A DNA stretch of 64,000 nucleotides, from NCBI RefSeq assembly GCF_022376835.1, contig NZ_CP084606.1, positions 186,001 through 250,000 on the forward strand. Reading direction: 5' to 3'. Below are positions 57,102 through 64,000 of this stretch, in pieces (within the stretch, counting starts at the first letter, position 1; every line of letters starts with the position of its first letter). The notes under the pieces were generated by a model. It saw only the letters and a program-made list of their open reading frames with translations, searched no databases and was not told the DNA's origin. The position numbers and the translations under genes are program-made. This DNA is from Brucepastera parasyntrophica (GTDB taxonomy: Bacteria > Spirochaetota > Spirochaetia > Treponematales > Treponemataceae).

Positions 57102-57470
57102 ATGACTCCAATACATCGCTTATTTGCAGTACGCGGCGCTGTCTGCTGTGAGAACACAAAGAAATCCATTTCTGAACTGGTTCCCGGTTTATACAGGGAA
57201 ATTATTGAAAAAAATTCAATTCCGGAGCCAGATATTGTATCCGTCCTTTTTTCCGTTACCGGCGATTTAACCGTTCTGAATCCTGCAACAGCCCTGCGGA
57301 ATGCCGGAATGGCTGCTTCCGTGCCGCTTTTTTGTACAGCCGAACCTGAAATAGAAGGAGCACTTCCCGGAGTAATCAGAATACTCCTTACCTGTTACGC
57401 CGAAATCCAGCCGGATCATATCTATATGAACGGAGCAGAAATTCTCCGCCCGGATATTCCGAAAAAATAA
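57102..57470 (+). CDS. aroH: Chorismate mutase, AroH type
   Basis: 122 residues, the size of the monofunctional AroH class. IHRLFAVRGAVCCENTKKSI, VSVLFSVTGDLTVLNPATAL and the conserved VPLFCTAEPEIEG match the trimeric AroH fold, including the substrate-binding Arg. It converts chorismate to prephenate. Followed after 14 bases by glgA, an unusual pairing. Confidence 0.9.
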   Translation: MTPIHRLFAVRGAVCCENTKKSISELVPGLYREIIEKNSIPEPDIVSVLFSVTGDLTVLNPATALRNAGMAASVPLFCTAEPEIEGALPGVIRILLTCYAEIQPDHIYMNGAEILRPDIPKK

Positions 57471-57484
57471 ATAGGGCCGAGAAT

Positions 57485-59104
57485 ATGAGTCAACAAATTG
57501 AAAAAATATGGCTGGTTACCCGTGAATATGCGGGAATTGCCGAAGCGGGCGGAGTAAAAAATGTAGCCTGTTCCCTTGCCGAAGGACTGGTATCCCAAAA
57601 AGAAAACGTTACCGTGTTTATTCCCCGGTACGGATCAGTAAGTCTTTCAAGCAATCCGCTCTTTTCCGGGGAAGTACGGATTAACGACCGGACATATCCC
57701 GTTTCCTTTTCTGAAACCATTCTTCATGGCGTTGATATCATTTTTATTGAATCTCCCATTTTTGCCGAAAAACATGATGTATATGTATATACTGAAGAAG
57801 AAGTCGGGGTAATTCCTGGAGCTGTCCGGGGAAAAGGCCATTCCGATGTTCATACAATGAATATGCTGTTTCAAAAAGCAGTTCTTGAATATGCCCGCAT
57901 AAGAGGTACAGCCCCGGATATTCTGCACGGACAGGACGCGCATACAGCTTTTCTGCCAGCCCTTATACGGACAGAGTCCGGGTATTCAGATATCTTCAGC
58001 AAAACAGCTTCCGCCGTTACCATTCACAACGCGGGCCCGGGCTACCGGCAGGAAATAAGCGGAGGGCTTTCCTGCGCCTCATCCATAACCGGTTTTCCTG
58101 AATCAATACTCCAAAAAGCCATGCTGAACGGGAACATAGAACCGTTTTTGCTCGCCGCAGAATACGGAACGCTTACCACGGTTTCTCCCTGGTACGCCGA
58201 TGAACTGACAAGCCGTTCTTTTGATGATATTACCCAGGGATTGTCGGGCGAACTGGAAAGACGGGGAATACGGATTACGGGAATAACAAACGGTATTGAT
58301 TTTTACCGTTATGATCCTGTTGATATCATTAATTCGCTCCTGCCTGTCCAGTTTAATCCGGAAAGCGGTGATCTGGCAGGGAAATACAAATGCCGGGAAC
58401 GTTTCCTCTGGGCTCTGGATGCGCTCAGCAGTATTCCAACAATAAAAACGTACGGCAATATGGAATATGATCCCGGAGCGGTTTATTGTGTATATCACGG
58501 AAGGCTTGCCTGGCAAAAGGGAATTGATGTCCTCGAACGTTCTGCCAGAATGGTTCTCGATACCCTTGCGGAAAGCAGATTTGTGGTGCTTGGACAGGGG
58601 GACCCGGGTCTTGAAGACATGCTCACGCAAACAGCGTCTGAATATCCGGGACGTTTTCTGTTTATGAATGGATATGAACGGTCTCTTGCGAGGCTGGTTG
58701 TAGCCGCCGCAGATTTTATAATTCTGCCCAGTCTTTTTGAACCCTGCGGACTTGAAGACTATATCGGCCAGATATATGGGACCCTGCCGATTGCCCATGC
58801 GGTCGGCGGGCTGCAGAAAATTCTTGACGGACAGAACGGTTTTTTATACCGGACGCAGTCACCTGAAGAACATCCGTACATACTTGCCGAAACAATCCTG
58901 AATGTTTGCCGTCCGGTTGTTAAGGCGGGAGGAGAGGGCTGCGCCGCCTTAACTGAATACCGGAAAATGATCGCCTTCGCTTCTGACTATGTCAGGAGAT
59001 ATTGTAACTGGGACACTATTATTTCAGAAAAGTATATCCCCCTATATAAAGAAATCTACAAAAAAAATGAGGCAAAATCGCCGGAGGTATATATAGCCAA
59101 ATAA
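57485..59104 (+). CDS. glgA: Glycogen synthase
   Basis: 539 residues, GT5 family. WLVTREYAGIAEAGGVKNVA at the N-terminus replaces the more usual KTGGLADV. ILHGQDAHTAFLPAL, SFEP-like LPSLFEPCGLEDYIGQIYGT and the retaining-GT catalytic Glu region are present. It extends glycogen using ADP-glucose from GlgC. Its TAA lies in the left arm of palindrome family A. Confidence 0.9.
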   Translation: MSQQIEKIWLVTREYAGIAEAGGVKNVACSLAEGLVSQKENVTVFIPRYGSVSLSSNPLFSGEVRINDRTYPVSFSETILHGVDIIFIESPIFAEKHDVYVYTEEEVGVIPGAVRGKGHSDVHTMNMLFQKAVLEYARIRGTAPDILHGQDAHTAFLPALIRTESGYSDIFSKTASAVTIHNAGPGYRQEISGGLSCASSITGFPESILQKAMLNGNIEPFLLAAEYGTLTTVSPWYADELTSRSFDDITQGLSGELERRGIRITGITNGIDFYRYDPVDIINSLLPVQFNPESGDLAGKYKCRERFLWALDALSSIPTIKTYGNMEYDPGAVYCVYHGRLAWQKGIDVLERSARMVLDTLAESRFVVLGQGDPGLEDMLTQTASEYPGRFLFMNGYERSLARLVVAAADFIILPSLFEPCGLEDYIGQIYGTLPIAHAVGGLQKILDGQNGFLYRTQSPEEHPYILAETILNVCRPVVKAGGEGCAALTEYRKMIAFASDYVRRYCNWDTIISEKYIPLYKEIYKKNEAKSPEVYIAK

Positions 59105-59239
59105 TCTGCATTATTTGACTGTTTCCGGTTGTAAGTGTTTTCTGATAAGTGAGGCGATTTCAAAACTAACCGGGTTTTGAAATTGGTTCAAGTATCAGCT
59201 AATTCTTTATATAAGAAATGTAACTTAAGGAGTATATTT
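59090..59239 (+). repeat. Intergenic palindrome family A, copy 3
   Basis: AGCCAAATAA (59095-59104) pairs with TTATTTGACT (59111-59120) with one mismatch. A unique hairpin ATTTCAAAAC/GTTTTGAAAT (59157-59183) follows, then the shared right half before the neopullulanase start. The glgA stop codon is part of the repeat. Confidence 0.82.
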
Positions 59240-61132
59240 ATGGAAAAATGGCTTGAAAGCGTCTATTCGGATGGGACAAAATATTTTGTAAGCAATCCGC
59301 TGCCAAAACGCGGGGAACAAGTTACTATTTTTATCAGGATGTATGAAGATGCGCCGGTAAAGGACGTAATTTTCAGAACAAAATTAAATGGGGTAGAACA
59401 GCTCATCTCAATGAAAAAAGCCCGGACGGAAAATGGCCTGGTATATTTTTCGGTAGAAGTCACCCTGTATGAAGATGTTTTGCATTACCAGTTTTATCTG
59501 GCAACAGACAAGGCCCTTTATTATTACACCCAATTGCAGATTACTACATATATACCTGACGAAACCTATGATTTTAAAATTCTTGTTGATTACGAACAGC
59601 CTGAATGGGTCCGGAGCGCCGTATTTTACCAGATCTTTCCTGATCGCTTTTATAATGGAAATCCGGAAAATGATGTCAAAAACGGGGAATATTCCTTTGA
59701 CGGGCATAAAACCCAGCATATAGATAACTGGAACGCAGTTCCGGAAAAATATGATAAAGCATTCTGTCTGGATTTTTACGGAGGAGATCTTGAGGGAATA
59801 ATACAAAAGATTCCTTATTTGAAAAAATTAGGCATTACCGCATTATATCTGAATCCCATATTTTATGCCGCGACTGTCCATAAATATGACTGTCTTGATT
59901 ATTTTTCGGTTGATCCCCACCTGGGAGGGGATACCGCCTTTGCGGAGCTGACAAAAGCCCTGCATGAAAACGGTATTAGAATCATTCTGGATGTTTCAAT
60001 AAATCATACAGGTATTGCCAATAAATGGTTTAACCGCGACGGTACTTTTTTTGATAAATCTATCGGCGCCTATAATAATCCTGACGCAAAAGAACGGAAC
60101 TATTATTTTTTCGGGGACAATAATTCATATAAAGCGTGGTGGGATACAGAGACCCTGCCGACCCTGAATTATACTTCTCCCGAGTTACGGGATATTATTT
60201 ACGGCTCGGAAGATTCCCTTGTAAAAAAATGGCTCAACCCCCCGTATAATATTGACGGATGGCGGTTTGATGTCGCGGATACCATGGGCCGGAACAATGA
60301 AATTCAGCTTCACCATGAAATCTGGCCCGAAATCCGCAAAAGCATAAAAAGCGCAAATACGGAAGCCTATATTCTTGCAGAGGACTGGAGCGACTGCCCT
60401 GAATTCCTTCAGGGCGATGAATGGGATTCCCCAATGAATTACTATGGCTGCGCCAGGCCGGTACGGGAATTTCTTGGAGACTGTGATCTTTTTAACCGCC
60501 GCCATCCTTCCCTGCGGAACATTCCGTACAAAATGACAGCCCGGGATTTGCATAGCCGCATTATGGAGCATCTTGCCAAGCTTCCGACAGTTATCCAGGA
60601 AAACCAGTTCAATCTGCTGGACAGCCATGACGTTCCCAGGCTTCACAACAATCCCGCTGTTCTTTTCAGCGAGTACCGGGGGGCGGTTATCATGCTTTTT
60701 ACGCTTCCCGGAGGGACCAATGTATACTATGGCGATGAAGCTGAAATAGACGGGCGTTATGAGGATGTGGAAGGATGCCGGTATCCGATGCCCTGGAACA
60801 GGGATTTTGAAAAAGGTGATTATTATCACCTGTACGAAAGCCTTGCCCACATTAAAACGGGAAACGAGGCTTTTACAACAGGAGGGTTCAAAATCCTCAG
60901 CGACGACAACTATGTTTTTGCCTATGCCCGTTTTACCGCCGAGCAGCTCTGGATTGCCGTATGCTCAACAGATGATGAGGAACGGGAAATCCGGCTTCCA
61001 ATAAAGGCCTTTGGGAAAACCGGATTCGCGAAAAACCGGGATGTATTCGGAACGGCTATTAACGCAGAACTGAAAGACGGTGCGCTGTTTTTCCGCGCCG
61101 CGCCGCACACATCCTATCTGTTTGAAGTATAA
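59240..61132 (+). CDS. Cytoplasmic GH13 neopullulanase/cyclomaltodextrinase
   Basis: 630 residues from the ATG at 59240 with AAGGAG upstream; no signal peptide. The N-terminal beta domain (1-120) is CBM34-like. The barrel has FYQIFPDRFYNGNP, DVSINHTG, Asp in GWRFDVADTMG near 342, Glu in ILAEDWSD near 379, and LLDSHDVPRL near 461. It splits imported maltodextrins, cyclodextrins or pullulan. Downstream of glgA. Confidence 0.9.
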   Translation: MEKWLESVYSDGTKYFVSNPLPKRGEQVTIFIRMYEDAPVKDVIFRTKLNGVEQLISMKKARTENGLVYFSVEVTLYEDVLHYQFYLATDKALYYYTQLQITTYIPDETYDFKILVDYEQPEWVRSAVFYQIFPDRFYNGNPENDVKNGEYSFDGHKTQHIDNWNAVPEKYDKAFCLDFYGGDLEGIIQKIPYLKKLGITALYLNPIFYAATVHKYDCLDYFSVDPHLGGDTAFAELTKALHENGIRIILDVSINHTGIANKWFNRDGTFFDKSIGAYNNPDAKERNYYFFGDNNSYKAWWDTETLPTLNYTSPELRDIIYGSEDSLVKKWLNPPYNIDGWRFDVADTMGRNNEIQLHHEIWPEIRKSIKSANTEAYILAEDWSDCPEFLQGDEWDSPMNYYGCARPVREFLGDCDLFNRRHPSLRNIPYKMTARDLHSRIMEHLAKLPTVIQENQFNLLDSHDVPRLHNNPAVLFSEYRGAVIMLFTLPGGTNVYYGDEAEIDGRYEDVEGCRYPMPWNRDFEKGDYYHLYESLAHIKTGNEAFTTGGFKILSDDNYVFAYARFTAEQLWIAVCSTDDEEREIRLPIKAFGKTGFAKNRDVFGTAINAELKDGALFFRAAPHTSYLFEV

Positions 61133-61174
61133 TATCCGGGCCTGTACAGGGCCCGTGAAGTTGCGGTTCCTATA

Positions 61175-62056
61175 TCAGAGATCAATTCCAAGCAGCCTTT
61201 TCGCGATCAGGCCTATCAGAAACGAAATTGCGGCGACGCTCAAACTGATAACAGCCATTTCCGCAAAACGCTTCAAGAATGGAAGGGTCTGGGCAACAGA
61301 GATGTAATAATTGAACAGCAGGATTATTAATACTACCACGGCAAGCATGATTGCAAAGGCCGCTACATACAGACTGTTAGGCAGGAGAAGGTAGGGCAAA
61401 ACCATTAGCGCAACCGTTATCAGATAGGCCATGCCCGTATACAGGCTTGATTTAAAGGCTTTTGCATTTCCGTCCGCACGCTGGGCGAGGTAATTTGATG
61501 CCGCCATTGATAAGGTTGCCGAAACACCGGTTATAATAGCGGACAGGGCGACAAGGCGGGTATTAGCCAGGGCAAAAGTCAGTCCCGCTATAGTCCCGGT
61601 CAGTTCAACAAGGGCGTCATTCAATCCCAGCACCATGGAGCCGACATAATGCAGCCTCTCTTCATCTACCATGGATAATAGCTGGCTTTCATGTTCCTCT
61701 TCATCATTGATAATGGCAATGGCTTCAGGAATTTCCTTTTCAATCTCCCGGAGTTCCTTTATGCCGAAATCTTCTCCCTGTTCAAAAAACTTGATGGTGA
61801 ATGTATCGCCCAGGATCCGGCTCATGAATTTGAAAAATATAATTTTAACCCGGGACGGCCGGATATCCTGTCCGGTGTAGGTTTTCCATATTTCATAATG
61901 GTTTCGTTCTGCGTCGGCAATTTTCAGAAAAGCTTCTTTATTGACGGCGTTCTTTTGCCTTCCGGCAATATATTCATATAAAATACTGCCGGTGATTTCA
62001 TCGCGCTGAAACCGTACAATCCTTTTTTTCAGCGCAGGGCTTAGCGGTTTTTCCAT
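61175..62056 (-). CDS. Ferritin-like/VIT1 membrane protein (MbfA-like)
   Basis: 293 residues. Residues 1-140 form a ferritin/rubrerythrin-like four-helix domain with spaced acidic/His ligands (RDEITGSILYEYIA, DAERNHYEIW, NDEEEHESQL). Residues 150-290 are a VIT1/CCC1-type membrane domain (SMVLGLNDALVELTGTIAGL). Related fusion proteins export iron or manganese and limit oxidative stress. The carried metal is unproven. Confidence 0.85.
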   Translation of the reverse strand: MEKPLSPALKKRIVRFQRDEITGSILYEYIAGRQKNAVNKEAFLKIADAERNHYEIWKTYTGQDIRPSRVKIIFFKFMSRILGDTFTIKFFEQGEDFGIKELREIEKEIPEAIAIINDEEEHESQLLSMVDEERLHYVGSMVLGLNDALVELTGTIAGLTFALANTRLVALSAIITGVSATLSMAASNYLAQRADGNAKAFKSSLYTGMAYLITVALMVLPYLLLPNSLYVAAFAIMLAVVVLIILLFNYYISVAQTLPFLKRFAEMAVISLSVAAISFLIGLIAKRLLGIDL

Positions 62057-62207
62057 ATGATTCTCTCTTATAATATATAAATTCCGGTCATCTGCCGGGT
62101 CTATTAACCATTATCGGTATATTTCTTAAAACAAATGATTTAGCAAGACCGGAAAAGGGACTTTAGTAATAGTCATTTTATTGCCGGCTACTTTTATAAA
62201 ACTGTAC

Positions 62208-62236
62208 TTGACATTTTTTGGGAAATCCTATAGATT
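62208..62236 (+). promoter_or_regulatory. Promoter of the tRNA-Thr/tRNA-Tyr genes
   Basis: TTGACA (62208-62213), 17 bases, TAGATT (62231-62236). An inverted repeat GGAAATC-CTATA-GATTTCC (62221-62239) overlaps the spacer and -10. Confidence 0.8.
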
Positions 62237-62252
62237 TCCATTCATTCGCAAT

Positions 62253-62326
62253 GCCAACTTAGCTCAGCTGGCCAGAGCACGTGATTTGTAATCTCGGGGT
62301 CCAGGGTTCGAATCCCTGAGTTGGCT
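62253..62326 (+). tRNA. tRNA-Thr (TGT)
   Basis: GCCAACT pairs with AGTTGGC. The anticodon loop TTTGTAA reads TGT. GGTTCGAATCC is the T arm. One mismatch lies in the anticodon stem. CCA is not encoded. Confidence 0.93.
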
Positions 62327-62350
62327 GTGCTGTTTAACCGGCGTTTTCAG

Positions 62351-62432
62351 GGGGAGATTCCCGAGCGGTCAAAGGGGGCAGACTGTAAATCTGTTGGCTC
62401 AGCCTTCCAAGGTTCGAATCCTTGTCTCCCCA
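62351..62432 (+). tRNA. tRNA-Tyr (GTA)
   Basis: GGGGAGA pairs with TCTCCCC. The anticodon loop CTGTAAA reads GTA, and the long variable arm is typical of Tyr. GGTTCGAATCC is the T arm. It is 24 bases from tRNA-Thr and shares its promoter. Confidence 0.95.
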
Positions 62433-62434
62433 AA

Positions 62435-62463
62435 AGCCTTCCTTGTCTGGGAAGGCTTTTTTT
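62435..62463 (+). terminator. Terminator after tRNA-Tyr
   Basis: AGCCTTCC pairs with GGAAGGCT around TTGTCTG, followed by seven T. Confidence 0.93.
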
Positions 62464-62497
62464 GTACCGGAACGGCATATCCAGGAGCAAAACCGGA

Positions 62498-62956
62498 ATG
62501 AACATACCTTTTTACCATAACGGTCTTCGCTTTGAATGCCAAAGATGTTCTTCATGCTGCAGATTTGAGCCCGGAATTGTAAATCTTTCATCACAGGATT
62601 TGGAAAAACTGGTAAAATGGTCTACATTAGATACAGATGCATTTATTTCCGGTTTCTGCAGATGGGTTTTAAAAAATGACGGATATGAATATCTGTGTCT
62701 GCAGGAAAAGGAAAATTATGACTGCATACTGTGGGATAACGGATGTATTGCATATGAGTCCCGGCCGTATCAGTGTTCATCCTATCCTTTCTGGATATCC
62801 CTGCTGTCTGATGAAGACTGGTGGAATATAAACGCGCAGGACTGTCGGGGAATTAACAGCGGAAAAATATATACCTCTGCTGAAATTGAAAATATGATGC
62901 AAAAAAGAAGACAGGAGCCGTATATACGCAGGAAAACTGGCGATACTATAAATTAA
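62498..62956 (+). CDS. YkgJ-like CxxCxxC metal-binding protein
   Basis: 152 residues from the ATG at 62498, chosen by AGGAGC upstream; longer starts would begin inside tRNA-Thr. FECQRCSSCCRFEPGIVNLS, CILWDNGCIAYESRPYQCSS and a final Cys form the zinc or iron-sulfur cluster pattern of the YkgJ (CxxCxxCC) family. The catalytic or structural role is unknown. It is 10 bases from the metallo-hydrolase gene. Confidence 0.8.
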   Translation: MNIPFYHNGLRFECQRCSSCCRFEPGIVNLSSQDLEKLVKWSTLDTDAFISGFCRWVLKNDGYEYLCLQEKENYDCILWDNGCIAYESRPYQCSSYPFWISLLSDEDWWNINAQDCRGINSGKIYTSAEIENMMQKRRQEPYIRRKTGDTIN

Positions 62957-62966
62957 AGGTGAAAAA

Positions 62967-63926
62967 ATGCGTGTTCGATTTTGGGGAGTCAGAGGCTCCA
63001 TACCTACACCCTTATCCTCCGTTCAGATACAAAACCGTATTGCGGCGGTTGTACAGCGCATAACGGCCAGGGATGTTGTCTCTGCGGACAGCAGGGAAAA
63101 ATTTCTGGCGTCTCTGCCCGAATGGCTTTTCGGAACAGTCGGAGGAAATACAGCCTGTGTTGAAGTGGAAAATGCCAACGGCGACTGTATTATTCTTGAC
63201 GCGGGGAGCGGGCTGAGGGAACTTGGCGCCGATATTGACCGGCGGGAAGGCTTTGAAAACGGCAAAACCTATCATATCATTTTTTCCCATTTTCACTGGG
63301 ATCATATCCAGGGACTTCCTTTTTTTAACCAGGCTTACAAGACAAATAACAGAATTATTTTTTACAGCACAAATCCCGATTTCGAGAATATTCTGAGCGC
63401 GCAGATGACCCATCCTTACTTCCCGATACCGATGCTCGGACCGGGAGGATTCGGCGCCGCCATGAAATTCATATATCTTGATCCGGATACGACCAAGTTC
63501 CGTATCGGCACCAGTGTAGTAGGGTGGTACCGCGTAAATCATCCCGGAGGCTGTACGGCGTACTCGATACAGGAAAAAGGAAAAAAAATAATTTACTGTA
63601 CTGATACGGAAATCAGCCGTGATAATTTTGAGCAGAATGAAGAGAACAGGTCATTTTTCGGCAACGCCGATATTCTGATTATTGACGCCCAGTATACGGT
63701 AAGTGAGGCAAGCAGAAAAAAAGGCTGGGGACATTCGGCCTTTTCCCTGGCCGTGGACTTTGCCTTATTCTGGCAGATAAAAAAGCTTGTTTTTTTCCAT
63801 CATGAACCCAGGTATTCGGATAAAAAACTGTATACCTTAAAGCAGTCCGCCGAGTGGCACAGAGGCGCTTCCGGAAACAATCTGGAAATAGAAATCGCGC
63901 AGGAGGGCCTCGATTTAATAGTATGA
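62967..63926 (+). CDS. Metallo-beta-lactamase-fold hydrolase
   Basis: 319 residues. FSHFHWDHIQGLPFF (near 105) has the HxHxDH di-metal motif, with WYRVNHPGGCTAYSI, CTDTE and HHEP further ligands. RVRFWGVRGSIPTP is the usual start of a cyclic-nucleotide phosphodiesterase-like subset. The substrate could be a cyclic nucleotide or a small phosphodiester. The stop overlaps the next gene as ATGA. Confidence 0.85.
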   Translation: MRVRFWGVRGSIPTPLSSVQIQNRIAAVVQRITARDVVSADSREKFLASLPEWLFGTVGGNTACVEVENANGDCIILDAGSGLRELGADIDRREGFENGKTYHIIFSHFHWDHIQGLPFFNQAYKTNNRIIFYSTNPDFENILSAQMTHPYFPIPMLGPGGFGAAMKFIYLDPDTTKFRIGTSVVGWYRVNHPGGCTAYSIQEKGKKIIYCTDTEISRDNFEQNEENRSFFGNADILIIDAQYTVSEASRKKGWGHSAFSLAVDFALFWQIKKLVFFHHEPRYSDKKLYTLKQSAEWHRGASGNNLEIEIAQEGLDLIV

Positions 63927-64000
63927 ACGAAAATAATGCTTTTGCTTACTCCTTTGATACTGATGAAGCAAAGGAACTCCTTCGTGTTCTCAGAAAACAG
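63923..64000 (+). CDS. Unidentified protein, 3' end missing
   Basis: The first 26 residues (MNENNAFAYSFDTDEAKELL...) run to the window edge. Translation is coupled to the metallo-hydrolase by the ATGA overlap. Too short to identify. Confidence 0.55.
   Translation, partial: MNENNAFAYSFDTDEAKELLRVLRKQ

Noticed and set aside
58103..58798. A 231-residue minus-strand reading frame inside glgA
   Set aside because: Opposite strand of conserved GT5 sequence, with no recognisable domain or start signal.
60185..60850. A 221-residue minus-strand reading frame inside the neopullulanase
   Set aside because: Shadow of the conserved catalytic barrel; no ribosome site.
62321..62497. A longer N-terminus for the YkgJ-like protein
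   Set aside because: It would begin in tRNA-Thr and cross tRNA-Tyr and its terminator; ATG 62498 has a proper ribosome site.

Overview
The window looks like chromosomal DNA of a treponeme-like spirochaete (Spirochaetota; Treponemataceae or Spirochaetaceae). I infer this from gene order and content, not from a database search. The evidence is the block rpsB-tsf-frr-uppS-cdsA-dxr-rseP followed by a CpXC protein and a beta-propeller lipoprotein, the block rpsF-ssb-rpsR-rplI-dnaB, the run prfB...ftsY-lolCDE-like-mcsA-mcsB-clpC, many spirochaete-style lipoproteins with relaxed lipoboxes, and vitamin-independent carbohydrate genes. Base composition is moderate, with an AT-richer patch at 18.8-20.7 kb.

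Layout. 1-3.7 kb: a CDP-glycerol-phosphotransferase-like gene overlapping a YidC-AlkP/sulfatase fusion. 3.7-5 kb: an exported Fn3-like protein, then a divergent Cas2-like orphan. 5.4-17.4 kb: a long plus-strand run of prfB (programmed frameshift), a pseudo-receiver, a PEGA protein, ftsY, a lipoprotein, an ABC transporter of the Lol type, and the McsA-McsB-ClpC proteolysis module. 17.5-18.8 kb: avtA. 18.9-20.7 kb: an XRE regulator divergent from four small exported or lipoprotein genes, two of them very short and Cys-rich. 20.8-26.6 kb: glgC, small metabolic and membrane genes, a ClC channel and a macrodomain protein. 26.9 kb: ftsH. 29.2-33.8 kb: two surface lipoprotein amylolytic enzymes. 34.1-37.4 kb: the rpsF operon. 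37.5-47.2 kb: a long minus-strand envelope, isoprenoid and translation operon. 47.4-53.7 kb: tRNA-Arg, HEAT and lipoprotein genes, coaD, rpmF, acpP, rnc, cca. 53.8-56.8 kb: a pyrophosphatase gene broken by a small element, a degraded lipoprotein and a MarR-GNAT regulator. 57.1-61.1 kb: aroH, glgA, neopullulanase. 61.2-64 kb: a ferritin-like/VIT1 protein, two tRNAs, an Fe/Zn-cluster protein and a metallo-hydrolase.

How it fits together. The lipoprotein alpha-amylase and isoamylase should cut starch or glycogen outside the cell, a cytoplasmic neopullulanase would process imported maltodextrins, and GlgC and GlgA would store glucose as glycogen. Envelope building is represented by UppS, CdsA, Dxr, RseP, Lol-type export and the YidC/sulfatase pair. 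Protein quality control is represented by FtsH and McsAB-ClpC.

A major caution is that at least sixteen apparent single-base deletions break reading frames, nearly all in A or T homopolymers, and two lie in rpsB and one in dnaB. Adding one base restores a full-length protein each time, so the most likely cause is under-called homopolymers in the assembly, not gene decay. Two exceptions look real: a 147-bp insertion with a target duplication in a pyrophosphatase-like gene, and a lipoprotein with non-homopolymer lesions. The most novel features are the Cas2-like orphan with a near-leaderless promoter, two families of repeated intergenic palindromes, the inserted mini-element, and the Cys-rich lipoprotein island.
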